A DNA stretch of 46,879 nt, taken from NCBI GenBank assembly GCA_938004015.1, contig CALKWU010000033.1:1-46879 (forward strand). The letters run 5' to 3'. Below are positions 24,508-33,250 of this stretch, in pieces (the first letter of the stretch is position 1; each line of letters starts with the position of its first letter). The notes under the pieces are model-generated. The model ran no database searches, was not told the origin of the DNA, and saw nothing but the letters and a program-made list of their open reading frames with translations. Position numbers and translations under genes: made by a program. This DNA is from an uncultured Oceanobacillus sp. (GTDB lineage: Bacteria; Bacillota; Bacilli; Bacillales; Amphibacillaceae).

Positions 24508-24802
24508 CAAGAAACCGGAAAGTTAAATCATAGAAATCCGAACAATCCACAACAAATGAGGATAATTCTGCTCCTAAAAATTACATTCCATGACCAGCCG
24601 ATGTTCCCCGCTTGATTCTGTTTCATTTGGATGGACGAGCATCCGCTTGTTTCGGACGCTTCCATAACGATTTGTCATCTCGCCGCATCAGTCGATTTTG
24701 CGGTTTATGACCGGCCTGATATGGCAACTGGGAATTTCTGTAAATTTTTAGGAGCTTTTTTGTGTTTCTATGTTTCGGACATTCCGATGTTCTGACCATC
24801 GA
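24508..24802 (+). other. Noncoding stretch with a 186-base inverted-repeat element ending in a T-run
   Basis: The arms GCTCCTAAAAATTACA (24570-24585) and TGTAAATTTTTAGGAGC (24739-24755) pair with one inserted base. The right arm is followed by six T residues. Between them are smaller hairpins (GGATG/CATCC near 24630-24645, CCGCA/TGCGG near 24682-24703). No convincing ORF lies inside. It could be the terminator of yheA with a large folded insert, a small RNA gene, or a non-autonomous repeat. Confidence 0.5.
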
Positions 24803-24988
24803 TCAGCGATGGAACAACAAAAGTTTCGCTTCAGGATTAACGAGACGATGGGTATGTTCCGTATACCCTTTTTCTTCGAGTTTTTGTTCCCCGATTTTCT
24901 TTGCTTCTTCATCATTTGCCGCACTAAACGACTCATCCAACAGTTTTTCGCCATCTGGATTGAAAACGGTTAAATAATAGTTTTTCAT
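24803..24988 (-). CDS. YhzD-like small protein
   Basis: A 61-residue protein (MKNYYLTVFNPDGEKLLDES...) that matches my recollection of the Bacillus YhzD family, including its length and the C-terminal HRLVNPEAKLLLFHR. The function is unknown. GGAG lies just ahead of the ATG at 24988. It diverges from yhaQ, next to which yhzD is also found in B. subtilis. A short hairpin (CCATCG/CGATGG) overlaps its stop codon. Confidence 0.7.
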   Translation of the reverse strand: MKNYYLTVFNPDGEKLLDESFSAANDEEAKKIGEQKLEEKGYTEHTHRLVNPEAKLLLFHR

Positions 24989-25017
24989 ATGTATTCTCCT
25001 CTCCCTTTGTTAATGTC

Positions 25018-25047
25018 ATTATAATTCATTATTGGAAATAATGCGAA
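25018..25047 (-). promoter_or_regulatory. Sigma-A promoter of the YhzD-like gene
   Basis: Reading leftward: TTCGCA (25047-25042), an 18-base spacer, TATAAT (25023-25018), 30 bases before the start codon. Confidence 0.5.
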
Positions 25048-25121
25048 AAAATCGATGTCCTTGAAAAAATGAAACCAATCGATTTGTCATCCGTACTACC
25101 GGACAGAAAGGGGATGGAGTC

Positions 25122-26021
25122 ATGACATTGATTATCGACAATGTGACAAAACGGTTCGGCAACTTTACGGCTGTCGACCAATTGAACCTCACGATACCAA
25201 AACATGAAATATACGGATTTTTAGGTGGGAATGGCGCCGGAAAGACGACGACATTCCGGATGATCCTCGGGTTATTGAACAAAACCGAGGGTGACATCAC
25301 GTGGAACGGTGAAACGATCGATTATGACAAAAGCGATTCCATCGGATATTTACCGGAAGAACGCGGCTTGTATCCGAAATTGACGGTGAAAAATCAAATC
25401 ACTTATTTGGCTCGGCTCCGTGGCGTGCCGAAACAAGATATTCTGCCGGAATTGGAAAAATGGCTTGACCGTTTCAAAGTTCCGGAATACATGAATAAAA
25501 AAGTGGAGGAGTTGTCCAAAGGGAACCAACAAAAAATCCAATTCATCTCTGCCGTCATCCATAAGCCGGAACTCGTCATTTTGGATGAACCGTTTTCAGG
25601 GCTCGACCCGATCAATGTGGAGATGTTGAAGGAAGCGGTGCTGGATTTGAAAAAAGAGGGTACGACAATCGTCTTTTCTTCCCACCAAATGGATCATGTG
25701 GAAGAGCTTTGTGAAAATTTGTGTATATTATTGAAAGGTAAACCGGTGGTGGAAGGGTCATTACGGGAAATCAAACGCTCTTTCGGTAAGAAAAACTTAT
25801 TGATCCATGCGGACTTCCCATTGGAGTTTTTGGAAGACTTTCCGGGTGTCGTCAAGTATCGTCGGTTGAACAACGGCTGTGATTTGCAGATTGAAAATGA
25901 GACGGTGTCCCAAGAAATATTCGCTGCTTTGCAAAATCGTGGTTTTATCCGGAAATTTGAATTGGAAGAACCGTCTTTGAATGACATTTTCATCGAAAAG
26001 GTCGGTGCTTCCTATGAATAA
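25122..26021 (+). CDS. yhaQ: ABC transporter ATP-binding protein YhaQ
   Basis: A 299-residue ATPase with Walker A GGNGAGKTT (about 36-44), the Q-loop region YLPEERGLYPK, a signature LSKGNQQK and Walker B LVILDEP, followed by a roughly 80-residue C-terminal extension. It belongs to the NatA-like group, which pairs with NatB-like permeases; in B. subtilis the homologous NatAB extrudes sodium. The substrate of YhaQP is not established. The gene overlaps yhaP by eight bases. Confidence 0.92.
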   Translation: MTLIIDNVTKRFGNFTAVDQLNLTIPKHEIYGFLGGNGAGKTTTFRMILGLLNKTEGDITWNGETIDYDKSDSIGYLPEERGLYPKLTVKNQITYLARLRGVPKQDILPELEKWLDRFKVPEYMNKKVEELSKGNQQKIQFISAVIHKPELVILDEPFSGLDPINVEMLKEAVLDLKKEGTTIVFSSHQMDHVEELCENLCILLKGKPVVEGSLREIKRSFGKKNLLIHADFPLEFLEDFPGVVKYRRLNNGCDLQIENETVSQEIFAALQNRGFIRKFELEEPSLNDIFIEKVGASYE

Positions 26022-27270
26022 ATTTTTGATCATATTCAGCCAAACGTATTTGGAAAAATTAAAATCGAAATCGTTCATCATTACGACGGTAATTCTCATG
26101 TTGCTCATCATTGGGGCTGCAAATTTTCAAACGGTTCCTGATTTGTTCTCAAGTGATGTTGAGGAAAAAGATAAAATTGCCGTGATTGATGAGTCCGGCG
26201 TGTTGTTTGAGCCGTTGAAACAGGGCGTCGAAGCAATTGATGATGATTTGGAGTTGGAAAACTACTCGGGTACGGAAGAAGATGCTAAGACAGCTGTGGA
26301 AGAAGAAGAGTATTATGCTCTATTGGTAGTGGGGATGGATGGGGAAAACATGCCCGAAGCCACGTACTATGCGTATAACTTGACGGACATTTCCACACAG
26401 CATGTGCTGGAAGAACAACTGCAGAACTTGAAAACGGCCATTTCCATCGAACAGGCTGGTTTTGATGAACAAATGATTGAAGAAATTTATGCACCGATTA
26501 CGTTCGATGCTGTAGCTCTTGATACGGATGCGAAATCGCTGGAAGAAATGTTCCAAGCTCAAGGAATCGTTTACATCATGGTGTTTTTCATGTATATGGT
26601 CGTCATCATTTATGGCCAGATGATTGCGCAGGATGTAGCGAACGAAAAATCATCCCGGGTGATGGAAATATTGATATCCAGTGCACCACCGGTAACCCAC
26701 ATGTTTGCCAAAATATTCGGTGTAGCGATGGTTGGATTGACGCAAATCTTAGCTTTGGTCCTTGTCGGATATTTCGCCATCACAGGAAAACAAGACGAGC
26801 TGGCCGGGGGTGTGTTGGACACCTTTGGTTTGGTAGACATCCCGGTCGATTTGATCATATACGGAATCGTCTTTTTCTTGCTCGGCTATCTGCTGTATGC
26901 AACGCTTTCGGCGATGCTCGGCTCGTTGGTTTCCAGAGCGGAAGATGTCGGGCAATTGTTGTTCCCGGTGATCACTCTCCTTATCATCGCCCTGTTCATT
27001 GCGATGCATGGATTGACTTCACCTGAATCGAATATCGTGACGATTTCGTCTTACATTCCATTTTTCACACCGATGGTCATGATATTACGGATTGGCATGT
27101 TGAACTTGCCGGTGTGGGAAATCGCTTTATCCATTGGCATTATGATTGTCACGATCGGCATTTTCGGCATCATCGGCGCAAGAGTGTACAGAGGAGGAGT
27201 GTTGATGTACGGAAAATCCGCCTCCTTGAAAGATTTCACGAAAGCGATAAGTTTGTCGAAAAAAGAATAA
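26014..27270 (+). CDS. yhaP: ABC transporter permease YhaP (NatB-like)
   Basis: A 418-residue ABC-2 type permease. The first membrane segment (about 20-38) is followed by a large extracytoplasmic domain (about 40-175), and then by five further segments. The conserved block QDVANEKSSRVMEILISSAPP is typical of NatB/YhaP. The start is ATG 26014, inside the end of yhaQ. Length and order match B. subtilis yhaQP. It is followed by a strong terminator. Confidence 0.92.
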   Translation: MNKFLIIFSQTYLEKLKSKSFIITTVILMLLIIGAANFQTVPDLFSSDVEEKDKIAVIDESGVLFEPLKQGVEAIDDDLELENYSGTEEDAKTAVEEEEYYALLVVGMDGENMPEATYYAYNLTDISTQHVLEEQLQNLKTAISIEQAGFDEQMIEEIYAPITFDAVALDTDAKSLEEMFQAQGIVYIMVFFMYMVVIIYGQMIAQDVANEKSSRVMEILISSAPPVTHMFAKIFGVAMVGLTQILALVLVGYFAITGKQDELAGGVLDTFGLVDIPVDLIIYGIVFFLLGYLLYATLSAMLGSLVSRAEDVGQLLFPVITLLIIALFIAMHGLTSPESNIVTISSYIPFFTPMVMILRIGMLNLPVWEIALSIGIMIVTIGIFGIIGARVYRGGVLMYGKSASLKDFTKAISLSKKE

Positions 27271-27276
27271 ACGGAA

Positions 27277-27326
27277 AAGAGGACGGAGCAATCGATGCTT
27301 GTTGCATTGCTCCGCCTCTTTTTTTT
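27277..27326 (+). terminator. Terminator of yhaQP
   Basis: The stem AAGAGGACGGAGCAAT/ATTGCTCCGCCTCTT (one mismatch) is followed by eight T residues. Confidence 0.9.
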
Positions 27327-27372
27327 GATGGATGAAAACCTGTAAACAGAACGTGCATTCCCATCTTAGGTT

Positions 27373-27381
27373 TGTTACAAT
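27373..27381 (+). promoter_or_regulatory. Extended -10 promoter of yhaO
   Basis: TGTTACAAT is an extended -10 (TG-N-TACAAT) 31 bases upstream of the yhaO ATG; no good -35 is visible. Confidence 0.45.
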
Positions 27382-27411
27382 GAATCTAATGACTAATACG
27401 GAGGCGGAATC

Positions 27412-28647
27412 ATGAAAAGGGAAATCACTTTTATCCATGCGGCTGATTTACATCTCGACAGTCCCTTTAAAGGATTGAGCGATATGCCGCCCGAACTTTT
27501 CGGTGAAATGAAAAACAGTACCTTCGAAGCGCTCCATCATTTGGTGGACGCCGCCATCGAGCATCAGGTGGATTTCGTCCTTTTAGTCGGCGATCTTTTC
27601 GATAATGAAAGGCAAAGTCTCAAGGCACAAATTCGTTTGCGAAACGCTTTTGAACGGTTGCAGGAACACGGGATTCCAGTTTACATGAGTTATGGGAACC
27701 ATGATTTTTTAAAAGGGAATGTCCATCGTGTCACTTATCCCGACAACGTACATATTTTTCCGGATGAAACCGTCCAGTCCTTTTTTTACAGAAAAAATGG
27801 GAAACCGATGGCAAAAATTTATGGTTTCAGTTATGTCGAGCGCTCGGTCACAGAAAATAAAACCGGCGAATTTTCAATTGAGGATGACGATGTACCATTT
27901 CATATCGCCATGTTGCATGGTAGCGTCCAAGGTAATGCTGACCATGCCCCTTATGCTCCTTTCACCATTTCTGACATGTTGGACAAGAACTTCGATTATT
28001 GGGCGCTCGGCCATATCCATAAGCGGCAAGTATTGAAGACGGAGCCTTACATTGTTTATCCCGGAAATACGCAAGGACGCCACCGGAAAGAGACGGGGGA
28101 GAAGGGTTGTTATCTCGTCCAGATGACGGACAGCGGAACGGACATTTCTTTCATACCTCTTCATGCCATTGAATTTACTGCTTTGACAGTGGATGTAAGC
28201 GATGTGGATGATGTGTTCCAATTGGAAAAGGAATTGTTGGTTGCCGGCGGAAAACTGGCGTCAAGCACACCGCAATTGTTGGATGTGACGTTGATTTCTT
28301 CCCATGAGAAATTGGCAGATTGGCAAACAGACGGAAAATTGGCTGACATGATTGCGATTATCAACGAAACATTGACGGATCAAACTCCATGGCAATATAT
28401 TTTTCATACATCCGTCCAAGTGGAAAAAAAACTCACATCGGCCGAAACGGCTTATGGAGAGCATTTCCCTGGAGAATTGAACAAAACTTTTGATGAAACA
28501 GTCGGTGCGGAACATTTGCATGAGCTTTTCCGGCACCGGCAAGCGAGGAAATTTTTGGAAGTCCCTGAAGAGGAAGAAATGATGGAATGGAAAGAGGAAG
28601 CACGTAGGCGGCTTTTCGACCAATTGTTGCGAGGTGGAAACAGATGA
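27412..28647 (+). CDS. yhaO: DNA repair exonuclease YhaO (SbcD-like)
   Basis: A 411-residue calcineurin-like metallophosphoesterase with all the Mre11/SbcD motifs: ADLHLDSP (Asp12, His14), GDLFDN (about 60), GNHD (about 98), MLHGS and GHIHKRQ. The last 140 residues form the capping and SbcC-contact region. It should act as a Mn-dependent nuclease together with the downstream SbcC-like ATPase YhaN, with which it overlaps by four bases (ATGA). It is distinct from the primary sbcD. ATG 27412 is preceded by GGAGGCGG. Confidence 0.93.
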   Translation: MKREITFIHAADLHLDSPFKGLSDMPPELFGEMKNSTFEALHHLVDAAIEHQVDFVLLVGDLFDNERQSLKAQIRLRNAFERLQEHGIPVYMSYGNHDFLKGNVHRVTYPDNVHIFPDETVQSFFYRKNGKPMAKIYGFSYVERSVTENKTGEFSIEDDDVPFHIAMLHGSVQGNADHAPYAPFTISDMLDKNFDYWALGHIHKRQVLKTEPYIVYPGNTQGRHRKETGEKGCYLVQMTDSGTDISFIPLHAIEFTALTVDVSDVDDVFQLEKELLVAGGKLASSTPQLLDVTLISSHEKLADWQTDGKLADMIAIINETLTDQTPWQYIFHTSVQVEKKLTSAETAYGEHFPGELNKTFDETVGAEHLHELFRHRQARKFLEVPEEEEMMEWKEEARRRLFDQLLRGGNR

Positions 28648-31640
28648 GGATCATCCGTGCCAATATATTCGGTTTTGGAAAATGGGTCGATGCGGAATTT
28701 AACTTCCCCGAGGAGGGACCCGTCGTTTTTTTCGGGGAAAATGAGTCGGGAAAATCAACCTTCCATCAGTTCCTTCTTTTCATGTTGTTTGGCATGCGAC
28801 CGAAACAAAGGAAATTTTATCAGCCGAAAACGAGCGGCAAATTGGGAGGACAACTTTTCCTGGAAGATACGGAAGTCGGCCGTTTCACGATCGAGCGTTT
28901 CGATGATCAATACAATGGGGAGGCTCGCTGCATCACAGAAGAAGGGAAAATCTATGATGAAGTTTGGTTGCAGGAACGTCTGCATGGGATGGATGAAAAT
29001 ACATTTGCAGCGATTTTTTCATTTTCCGCCCTCGACTTGAATGCGATTGAACATATGAGCGAAGCAGAGCTGAGCGATGTGCTGCTCAGCATTGGCTTGA
29101 CCGGATCGAATCGGATCCACCAGATTGAAAAACAGCTGGATCAACGTCTCGGTGAGCTGTTCAAACCATATGGAAAAAATCCTGAAATCAACAAGCAACT
29201 GCAAACGGTGCAACGACTTGCCGATGAACTTGCCGACCTTCGCAAAGAAGAAGCTGCCTATTACGAGAAAACAACAGAAGCAGAAACGTTGGAAGAAAGG
29301 TTGCACAGCTTGCAGGAAACTCAGCTTACGTTGGAGAAAAAAAGCAACGAACTTGCGAAAAAAGCCGGTGCCTTGCCAATCGTTGAAAAATATCAACATC
29401 TTCTGGAAAAACGGCAATCTTTCCAAGAAATATACGAATTCCCCGCAAATGGGCTGGAACGATTGGAAAAAGTCAAGGAAACACTCAGGCCGCTTGAAAG
29501 TGAATATAACGTATTGGAAAACAATTTGGCGAATTACCGAAACAGCCTGGAAGCGCTGGAAAAGGACAGGCTGTCGAAAGAAGTTTCAGCTGAACTGGAC
29601 ATTAAACTCGCCAAGAAATCGGTCTATGAAAAACTGTTGGAAAACCGACAGCAATTGGAGAAGCATCTAGAGGAACTGGACTGGCAAATTGGAAAAGAAC
29701 TGGCTGAGTTGGAAATCGACCTTAATGAAGATCAACTCGGTGACTTGTCACTTCCATTTTACATTGAAGAAACGTGGAAAAATTTGCGGGAGCAGAAGGA
29801 ACGGCTTGCTGCGGAAAAAATCTCTTTGGATACAGAAAAAAGTGCATTGATGGAAACGGAAAAATATTTGGAAGGCCAACTCGCTGAAAAACGGAACGCC
29901 CTTTTAGATGAACGGGAAATTGCAAAATTACAACAAACGTTGGATGAACAACGGGAATTGAAAGAACGGAAGCGGATTCGGGAAGCAGCGCTGAAGCAAC
30001 AGAAACGATTCCAAGAAGATAAAAAGAAAAAACTGAAGCGTGCTAAACGTTTTGTCGGTTTAGGCGTGATTTTTTCCTTTGCCAGTTTTCTCGGAGGTTT
30101 TATCCTCGAAGAATCAGCTTTATACGGTTTAGGCGTGCTTCTCTTGCTTTTCGGAACCGGCATTTACGCCATGACGATGCAAAACACGAAAGAAATGGAA
30201 AAGCTGTTCGAAGCTCCAATGGAACAGCATGAAAAGTCCATGTTTTCCGAGGACGAAATAGAAGACATCCAACAAATTTTGAATAAGGAAGCGGAGAAAA
30301 ACGAACATGTCCAAAGCTTGGAGAAGGACTTACAGACGCAACGAATCCGTTTGCTGCAATGGGAAGAAAAAGCCCGTGTATTTACGGAAAAAGAGAAAAG
30401 ATATGTCGAACTGATGGAACAACAATATGAACTGTTTCCATTTTTACGTTCAATCGATCCGACATATTGGCCGGACTATTACCGGCGGTTGAAAGAACTC
30501 ATCACACTTCATGAGAAAAAAGCGAACTTGAATGAAACGTTGCAGGAGTTGGGGAGGAAACTTTCGAACTTGGAAGATGAACTTTTTTCGTTTGTGGATA
30601 CGCTGAAGGCCGCAGCGGTTTCCTCTATCGAAGAAGCTTTTTCCATCATGGAAGACATCTCTGAAGCAGAACTTCGACGGGAACAACGCAAAAACCATTT
30701 GCAAGAACTGATTGAAGCAGCTGAACAAAAACAATTGAGCCTTGTTGAAGAAATCAATGTGCACCAGCGGGATAAGGACGAGTTATTCCAGATGGCCGGC
30801 GCCCGGACGGAAGAAGAATTCCATGAAATTGCACGTTATAATGCTGAGAAAAAAAGGTTGGAAGATGAGCTGAAAATGACGGAACGACAACTTTCCGCAC
30901 TTTTTCCTGAAAAAGAATGGAAGACTTTTGCCCAAGAGCGACCGGATGCCTTTGAATTGGAGAACAGCCAAAAGGAAACGGAAAAAGAACAGCGAGAAAT
31001 CAGCCGACAAATGGAAGAAACGAGGGAAAAGTTGGCGGATGTTTATGCTGAATTGAAACGGATGGAAGGTTCGGAAGTGTATTCGGAAAAATTGCATCAA
31101 TTGGAAATGGAGAAGGAAAAATTGCATCGTTTAGCGAAAGAATGGGCAATCGTCAAAATGGAAAAAGAGGTGCTTGCGGAAACGAAGCTCCGGTATCAAG
31201 AAAAATATTTATCGAAAGTGATGGAAACGACGACAGCTTATTTTCGGACGATCACCGGCGGCCGATTTACAGCAGTCTATTTGCCAGAAGACGAGGAAAC
31301 ATTCCAAGTGATGACGGAAGACGGTATGTTGTACACGGTCGGAGAATTGTCGCAAGGAGCGACGAACCAACTTTATGTCGCATTGCGATTGGCAATCAGT
31401 ACGGTGATGACTGAGAAAAGCCGGCTTCCTTTCATTTTGGACGATGCGTTTGTCCATTTTGATGAAAAACGGACGAAATGGACGATGGAACTGTTGGTAA
31501 AAATCGCTAAAGTGCGCCAAGTGATATTGTTTACATGCAAGTCAGATGTCCGGAAAGCTTGTGATGACCTCGGAATTGCGGTACAGATGTTGCAACGGGG
31601 AAGTGACATCGTAGCATCCTACGAAGGGACAAATACGTGA
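28644..31640 (+). CDS. yhaN: SbcC/Rad50-like ATPase YhaN
   Basis: A 998-residue protein. The N-terminal ATPase half has Walker A GENESGKST (31-39); long coiled coils run over about 170-460 and 520-860; the C-terminal half has the signature LSQGATNQLYVALRLA and Walker B LPFILDDAFVHFDE. Unlike SbcC/Rad50 there is no CxxC zinc hook. Instead two adjacent hydrophobic segments (about 470-510) form a membrane hairpin in the middle of the coil. It probably tethers the YhaO nuclease to the membrane or to membrane-linked DNA. The gene overlaps yhaO. Confidence 0.9.
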   Translation: MRIIRANIFGFGKWVDAEFNFPEEGPVVFFGENESGKSTFHQFLLFMLFGMRPKQRKFYQPKTSGKLGGQLFLEDTEVGRFTIERFDDQYNGEARCITEEGKIYDEVWLQERLHGMDENTFAAIFSFSALDLNAIEHMSEAELSDVLLSIGLTGSNRIHQIEKQLDQRLGELFKPYGKNPEINKQLQTVQRLADELADLRKEEAAYYEKTTEAETLEERLHSLQETQLTLEKKSNELAKKAGALPIVEKYQHLLEKRQSFQEIYEFPANGLERLEKVKETLRPLESEYNVLENNLANYRNSLEALEKDRLSKEVSAELDIKLAKKSVYEKLLENRQQLEKHLEELDWQIGKELAELEIDLNEDQLGDLSLPFYIEETWKNLREQKERLAAEKISLDTEKSALMETEKYLEGQLAEKRNALLDEREIAKLQQTLDEQRELKERKRIREAALKQQKRFQEDKKKKLKRAKRFVGLGVIFSFASFLGGFILEESALYGLGVLLLLFGTGIYAMTMQNTKEMEKLFEAPMEQHEKSMFSEDEIEDIQQILNKEAEKNEHVQSLEKDLQTQRIRLLQWEEKARVFTEKEKRYVELMEQQYELFPFLRSIDPTYWPDYYRRLKELITLHEKKANLNETLQELGRKLSNLEDELFSFVDTLKAAAVSSIEEAFSIMEDISEAELRREQRKNHLQELIEAAEQKQLSLVEEINVHQRDKDELFQMAGARTEEEFHEIARYNAEKKRLEDELKMTERQLSALFPEKEWKTFAQERPDAFELENSQKETEKEQREISRQMEETREKLADVYAELKRMEGSEVYSEKLHQLEMEKEKLHRLAKEWAIVKMEKEVLAETKLRYQEKYLSKVMETTTAYFRTITGGRFTAVYLPEDEETFQVMTEDGMLYTVGELSQGATNQLYVALRLAISTVMTEKSRLPFILDDAFVHFDEKRTKWTMELLVKIAKVRQVILFTCKSDVRKACDDLGIAVQMLQRGSDIVASYEGTNT

Positions 31641-31652
31641 GGAAGAACTGGA

Positions 31653-32888
31653 GTGGTAGCATTGACCGAAACACAGCGTTATTTTTATAGTTTCATACCA
31701 ATCATTTATGAGGTGACTGAAGAGGAAAAAACACAGATTTTGCAACGATACCCGATTCCAACATTGCCGGATGAGCAGGAAAGTTTCCAAATCGATGAAC
31801 ATGAAAAAGGCGATTTCGTTTCCATCCGGGCGTTGTTGAATGAAGTGGATGTTTATACGACAAAAACAAATAACCAATATTTGAAAATGACGTTCAGCAA
31901 CAATCGGGGGACGATGCAAGCGAAAATGTGGGATAATGACGGTGCTGTCGAACGGCATTTGCCTTTGTTGGAAGCGTACTCGATTTTCGATATCGAAGGG
32001 GTCGTCGATGAATTCCGTGGATTCAAATCGTTGACGTTGAACAAATTGGAACCGTGTCATGAAGAAGTCAACCCATTTTCTTACTTGCCTTTTACAAAAC
32101 AAAACATCGAAAATTTTACTGTGGAACTGTTTGCTTATATCAATGAGCTGGGGGCGCCCTACCGGGAGTTGGCTTTGGCGGTGATGGACAAGTTTTGGGA
32201 CGAGTTTTCCACGAGCCCGGCCGCAAAAAGTTTCCACCATAATTACTTGGGGGGGCTTCTCAAGCATACAATCGGATTGATGCGCTTTGCCCGTTATATA
32301 TTGAAACAGGAAGCGGACCCTTTCCAAGCCGTGATGAAATTGATTCAAATTGTCGAAAAAGCGCATAAACGGGAGCTTTGGAAAAATTTCACAGCGGAAG
32401 AAACAACGAAAAACCTCGTGTGGAAGGGCACCATCGATCATCTGTACCACATGCTTTCAGGAATGATGGAACATAAAGGGGAAAAACCGAATGATGACGC
32501 ACTGTTCGTAAGCATTTTGTTCCATGATTTTGGGAAAATGTTGGAGTACGATCATGCGGGGAAGTCGTATGATGCTTTCCGTTATCTTTATCCATATGCA
32601 GATGGACGTCAATTGGAAAACCGCAAACAAACCGGAATCACGATGGATGAGCTTGGTGTCATGGTCGGTCACATCCCATACGGGGTGTTGTTGTTTACAA
32701 AAATGCTGGAACAAGAACAAATTGCTTTGTCAATGGAAGAAATCCATCTCATTTCACACTGTATTCTCTGTCATCATGGCTTGCCGGAATGGGGAGCTGC
32801 GGTAAGACCACAAACGATTGAAGGTTTTATCATCCATATCGTCGATTACTTGGACAGCAGATATGAAAATACGGAAACAGTGAAATGA
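31653..32888 (+). CDS. yhaM: YhaM-like OB-fold/HD-domain 3'-5' exoribonuclease, long form
   Basis: A 411-residue protein with an N-terminal OB-fold-like region (about 53-140) and an HD phosphohydrolase domain. The ligands are His205, the His291-Asp292 doublet (FHDFGK), His340, His374 and Asp398. This is the domain order of YhaM/CBF1 exonucleases, and the position after yhaO-yhaN is that of B. subtilis yhaM. It is about 95 residues longer than that 314-residue protein: spacing from the first His to the HD doublet is about 86 residues, and there is a second insertion before His340. The start could be GTG 31653 or TTG 31662, each with an acceptable Shine-Dalgarno sequence. Confidence 0.75.
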   Translation: MVALTETQRYFYSFIPIIYEVTEEEKTQILQRYPIPTLPDEQESFQIDEHEKGDFVSIRALLNEVDVYTTKTNNQYLKMTFSNNRGTMQAKMWDNDGAVERHLPLLEAYSIFDIEGVVDEFRGFKSLTLNKLEPCHEEVNPFSYLPFTKQNIENFTVELFAYINELGAPYRELALAVMDKFWDEFSTSPAAKSFHHNYLGGLLKHTIGLMRFARYILKQEADPFQAVMKLIQIVEKAHKRELWKNFTAEETTKNLVWKGTIDHLYHMLSGMMEHKGEKPNDDALFVSILFHDFGKMLEYDHAGKSYDAFRYLYPYADGRQLENRKQTGITMDELGVMVGHIPYGVLLFTKMLEQEQIALSMEEIHLISHCILCHHGLPEWGAAVRPQTIEGFIIHIVDYLDSRYENTETVK

Positions 32889-32919
32889 TGTTTCGCATGG
32901 AATGGTTTTTTCCGTTCAC

Positions 32920-32948
32920 GCATGTTTCCTTACCCCCTCTCATAGAAT
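32920..32948 (+). promoter_or_regulatory. Sigma-E-like promoter of yhaL
   Basis: GCATGTT (32920-32926), 14 bases, CATAGAAT (32941-32948): one mismatch in each element to the mother-cell sigma-E consensus GHATATT/CATACAHT. It lies 37 bases before the start codon. Confidence 0.5.
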
Positions 32949-32985
32949 GGAATAGATAGATTTGGACAAGGAGGGGAAAGGATTG

Positions 32986-33183
32986 ATGATCGGTGGCGTT
33001 CCCTTATGGGTGTTCATCGTCATTGTCATGATATTTTTCAGCGGATATATGGCATTCCGCACGATGCAGGCAGAAAGGAAATTGGACGAGCAATTCATTG
33101 AAAAGGAAGGCCAAATCTATATCGACCGGATGCGGGAAGAAAAAGAACGGAAAGCGATGCGGAAACGGGAGGGTAATGGCTGA
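32986..33183 (+). CDS. yhaL: Sporulation protein YhaL
   Basis: A 65-residue protein with one N-terminal membrane segment (about 5-24) and a charged C-terminal helix containing the conserved FIEKEGQIYIDRM. It matches the YhaL family, linked to sporulation in B. subtilis though its role is unclear. AAGGAGGGG lies 10 bases before ATG 32986; TTG 32983 is also possible. The sigma-E-like promoter supports mother-cell expression. It converges on prsA, with a shared terminator. Confidence 0.75.
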   Translation: MIGGVPLWVFIVIVMIFFSGYMAFRTMQAERKLDEQFIEKEGQIYIDRMREEKERKAMRKREGNG

Positions 33184-33190
33184 CTTTTAC

Positions 33191-33246
33191 AATAAAAAAC
33201 GGGACTTGACTGTTTCATTACTATCCAGTCAAGCCCCGGTTTTTTA
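33191..33246. terminator. Bidirectional terminator between yhaL and prsA
   Basis: The arms AAAAAACGGGACTTGACTG and CAGTCAAGCCCCGGTTTTTT pair with one mismatch; A- and T-runs on the two sides serve both strands. Confidence 0.88.
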
Positions 33247-33250
33247 TGGA

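Noticed and set aside
24762..24977. Rightward ORFs opposite the YhzD-like gene
   Set aside because: They mirror the YhzD-like gene in the opposite strand; the leftward frame has the promoter, ribosome binding site and family match.
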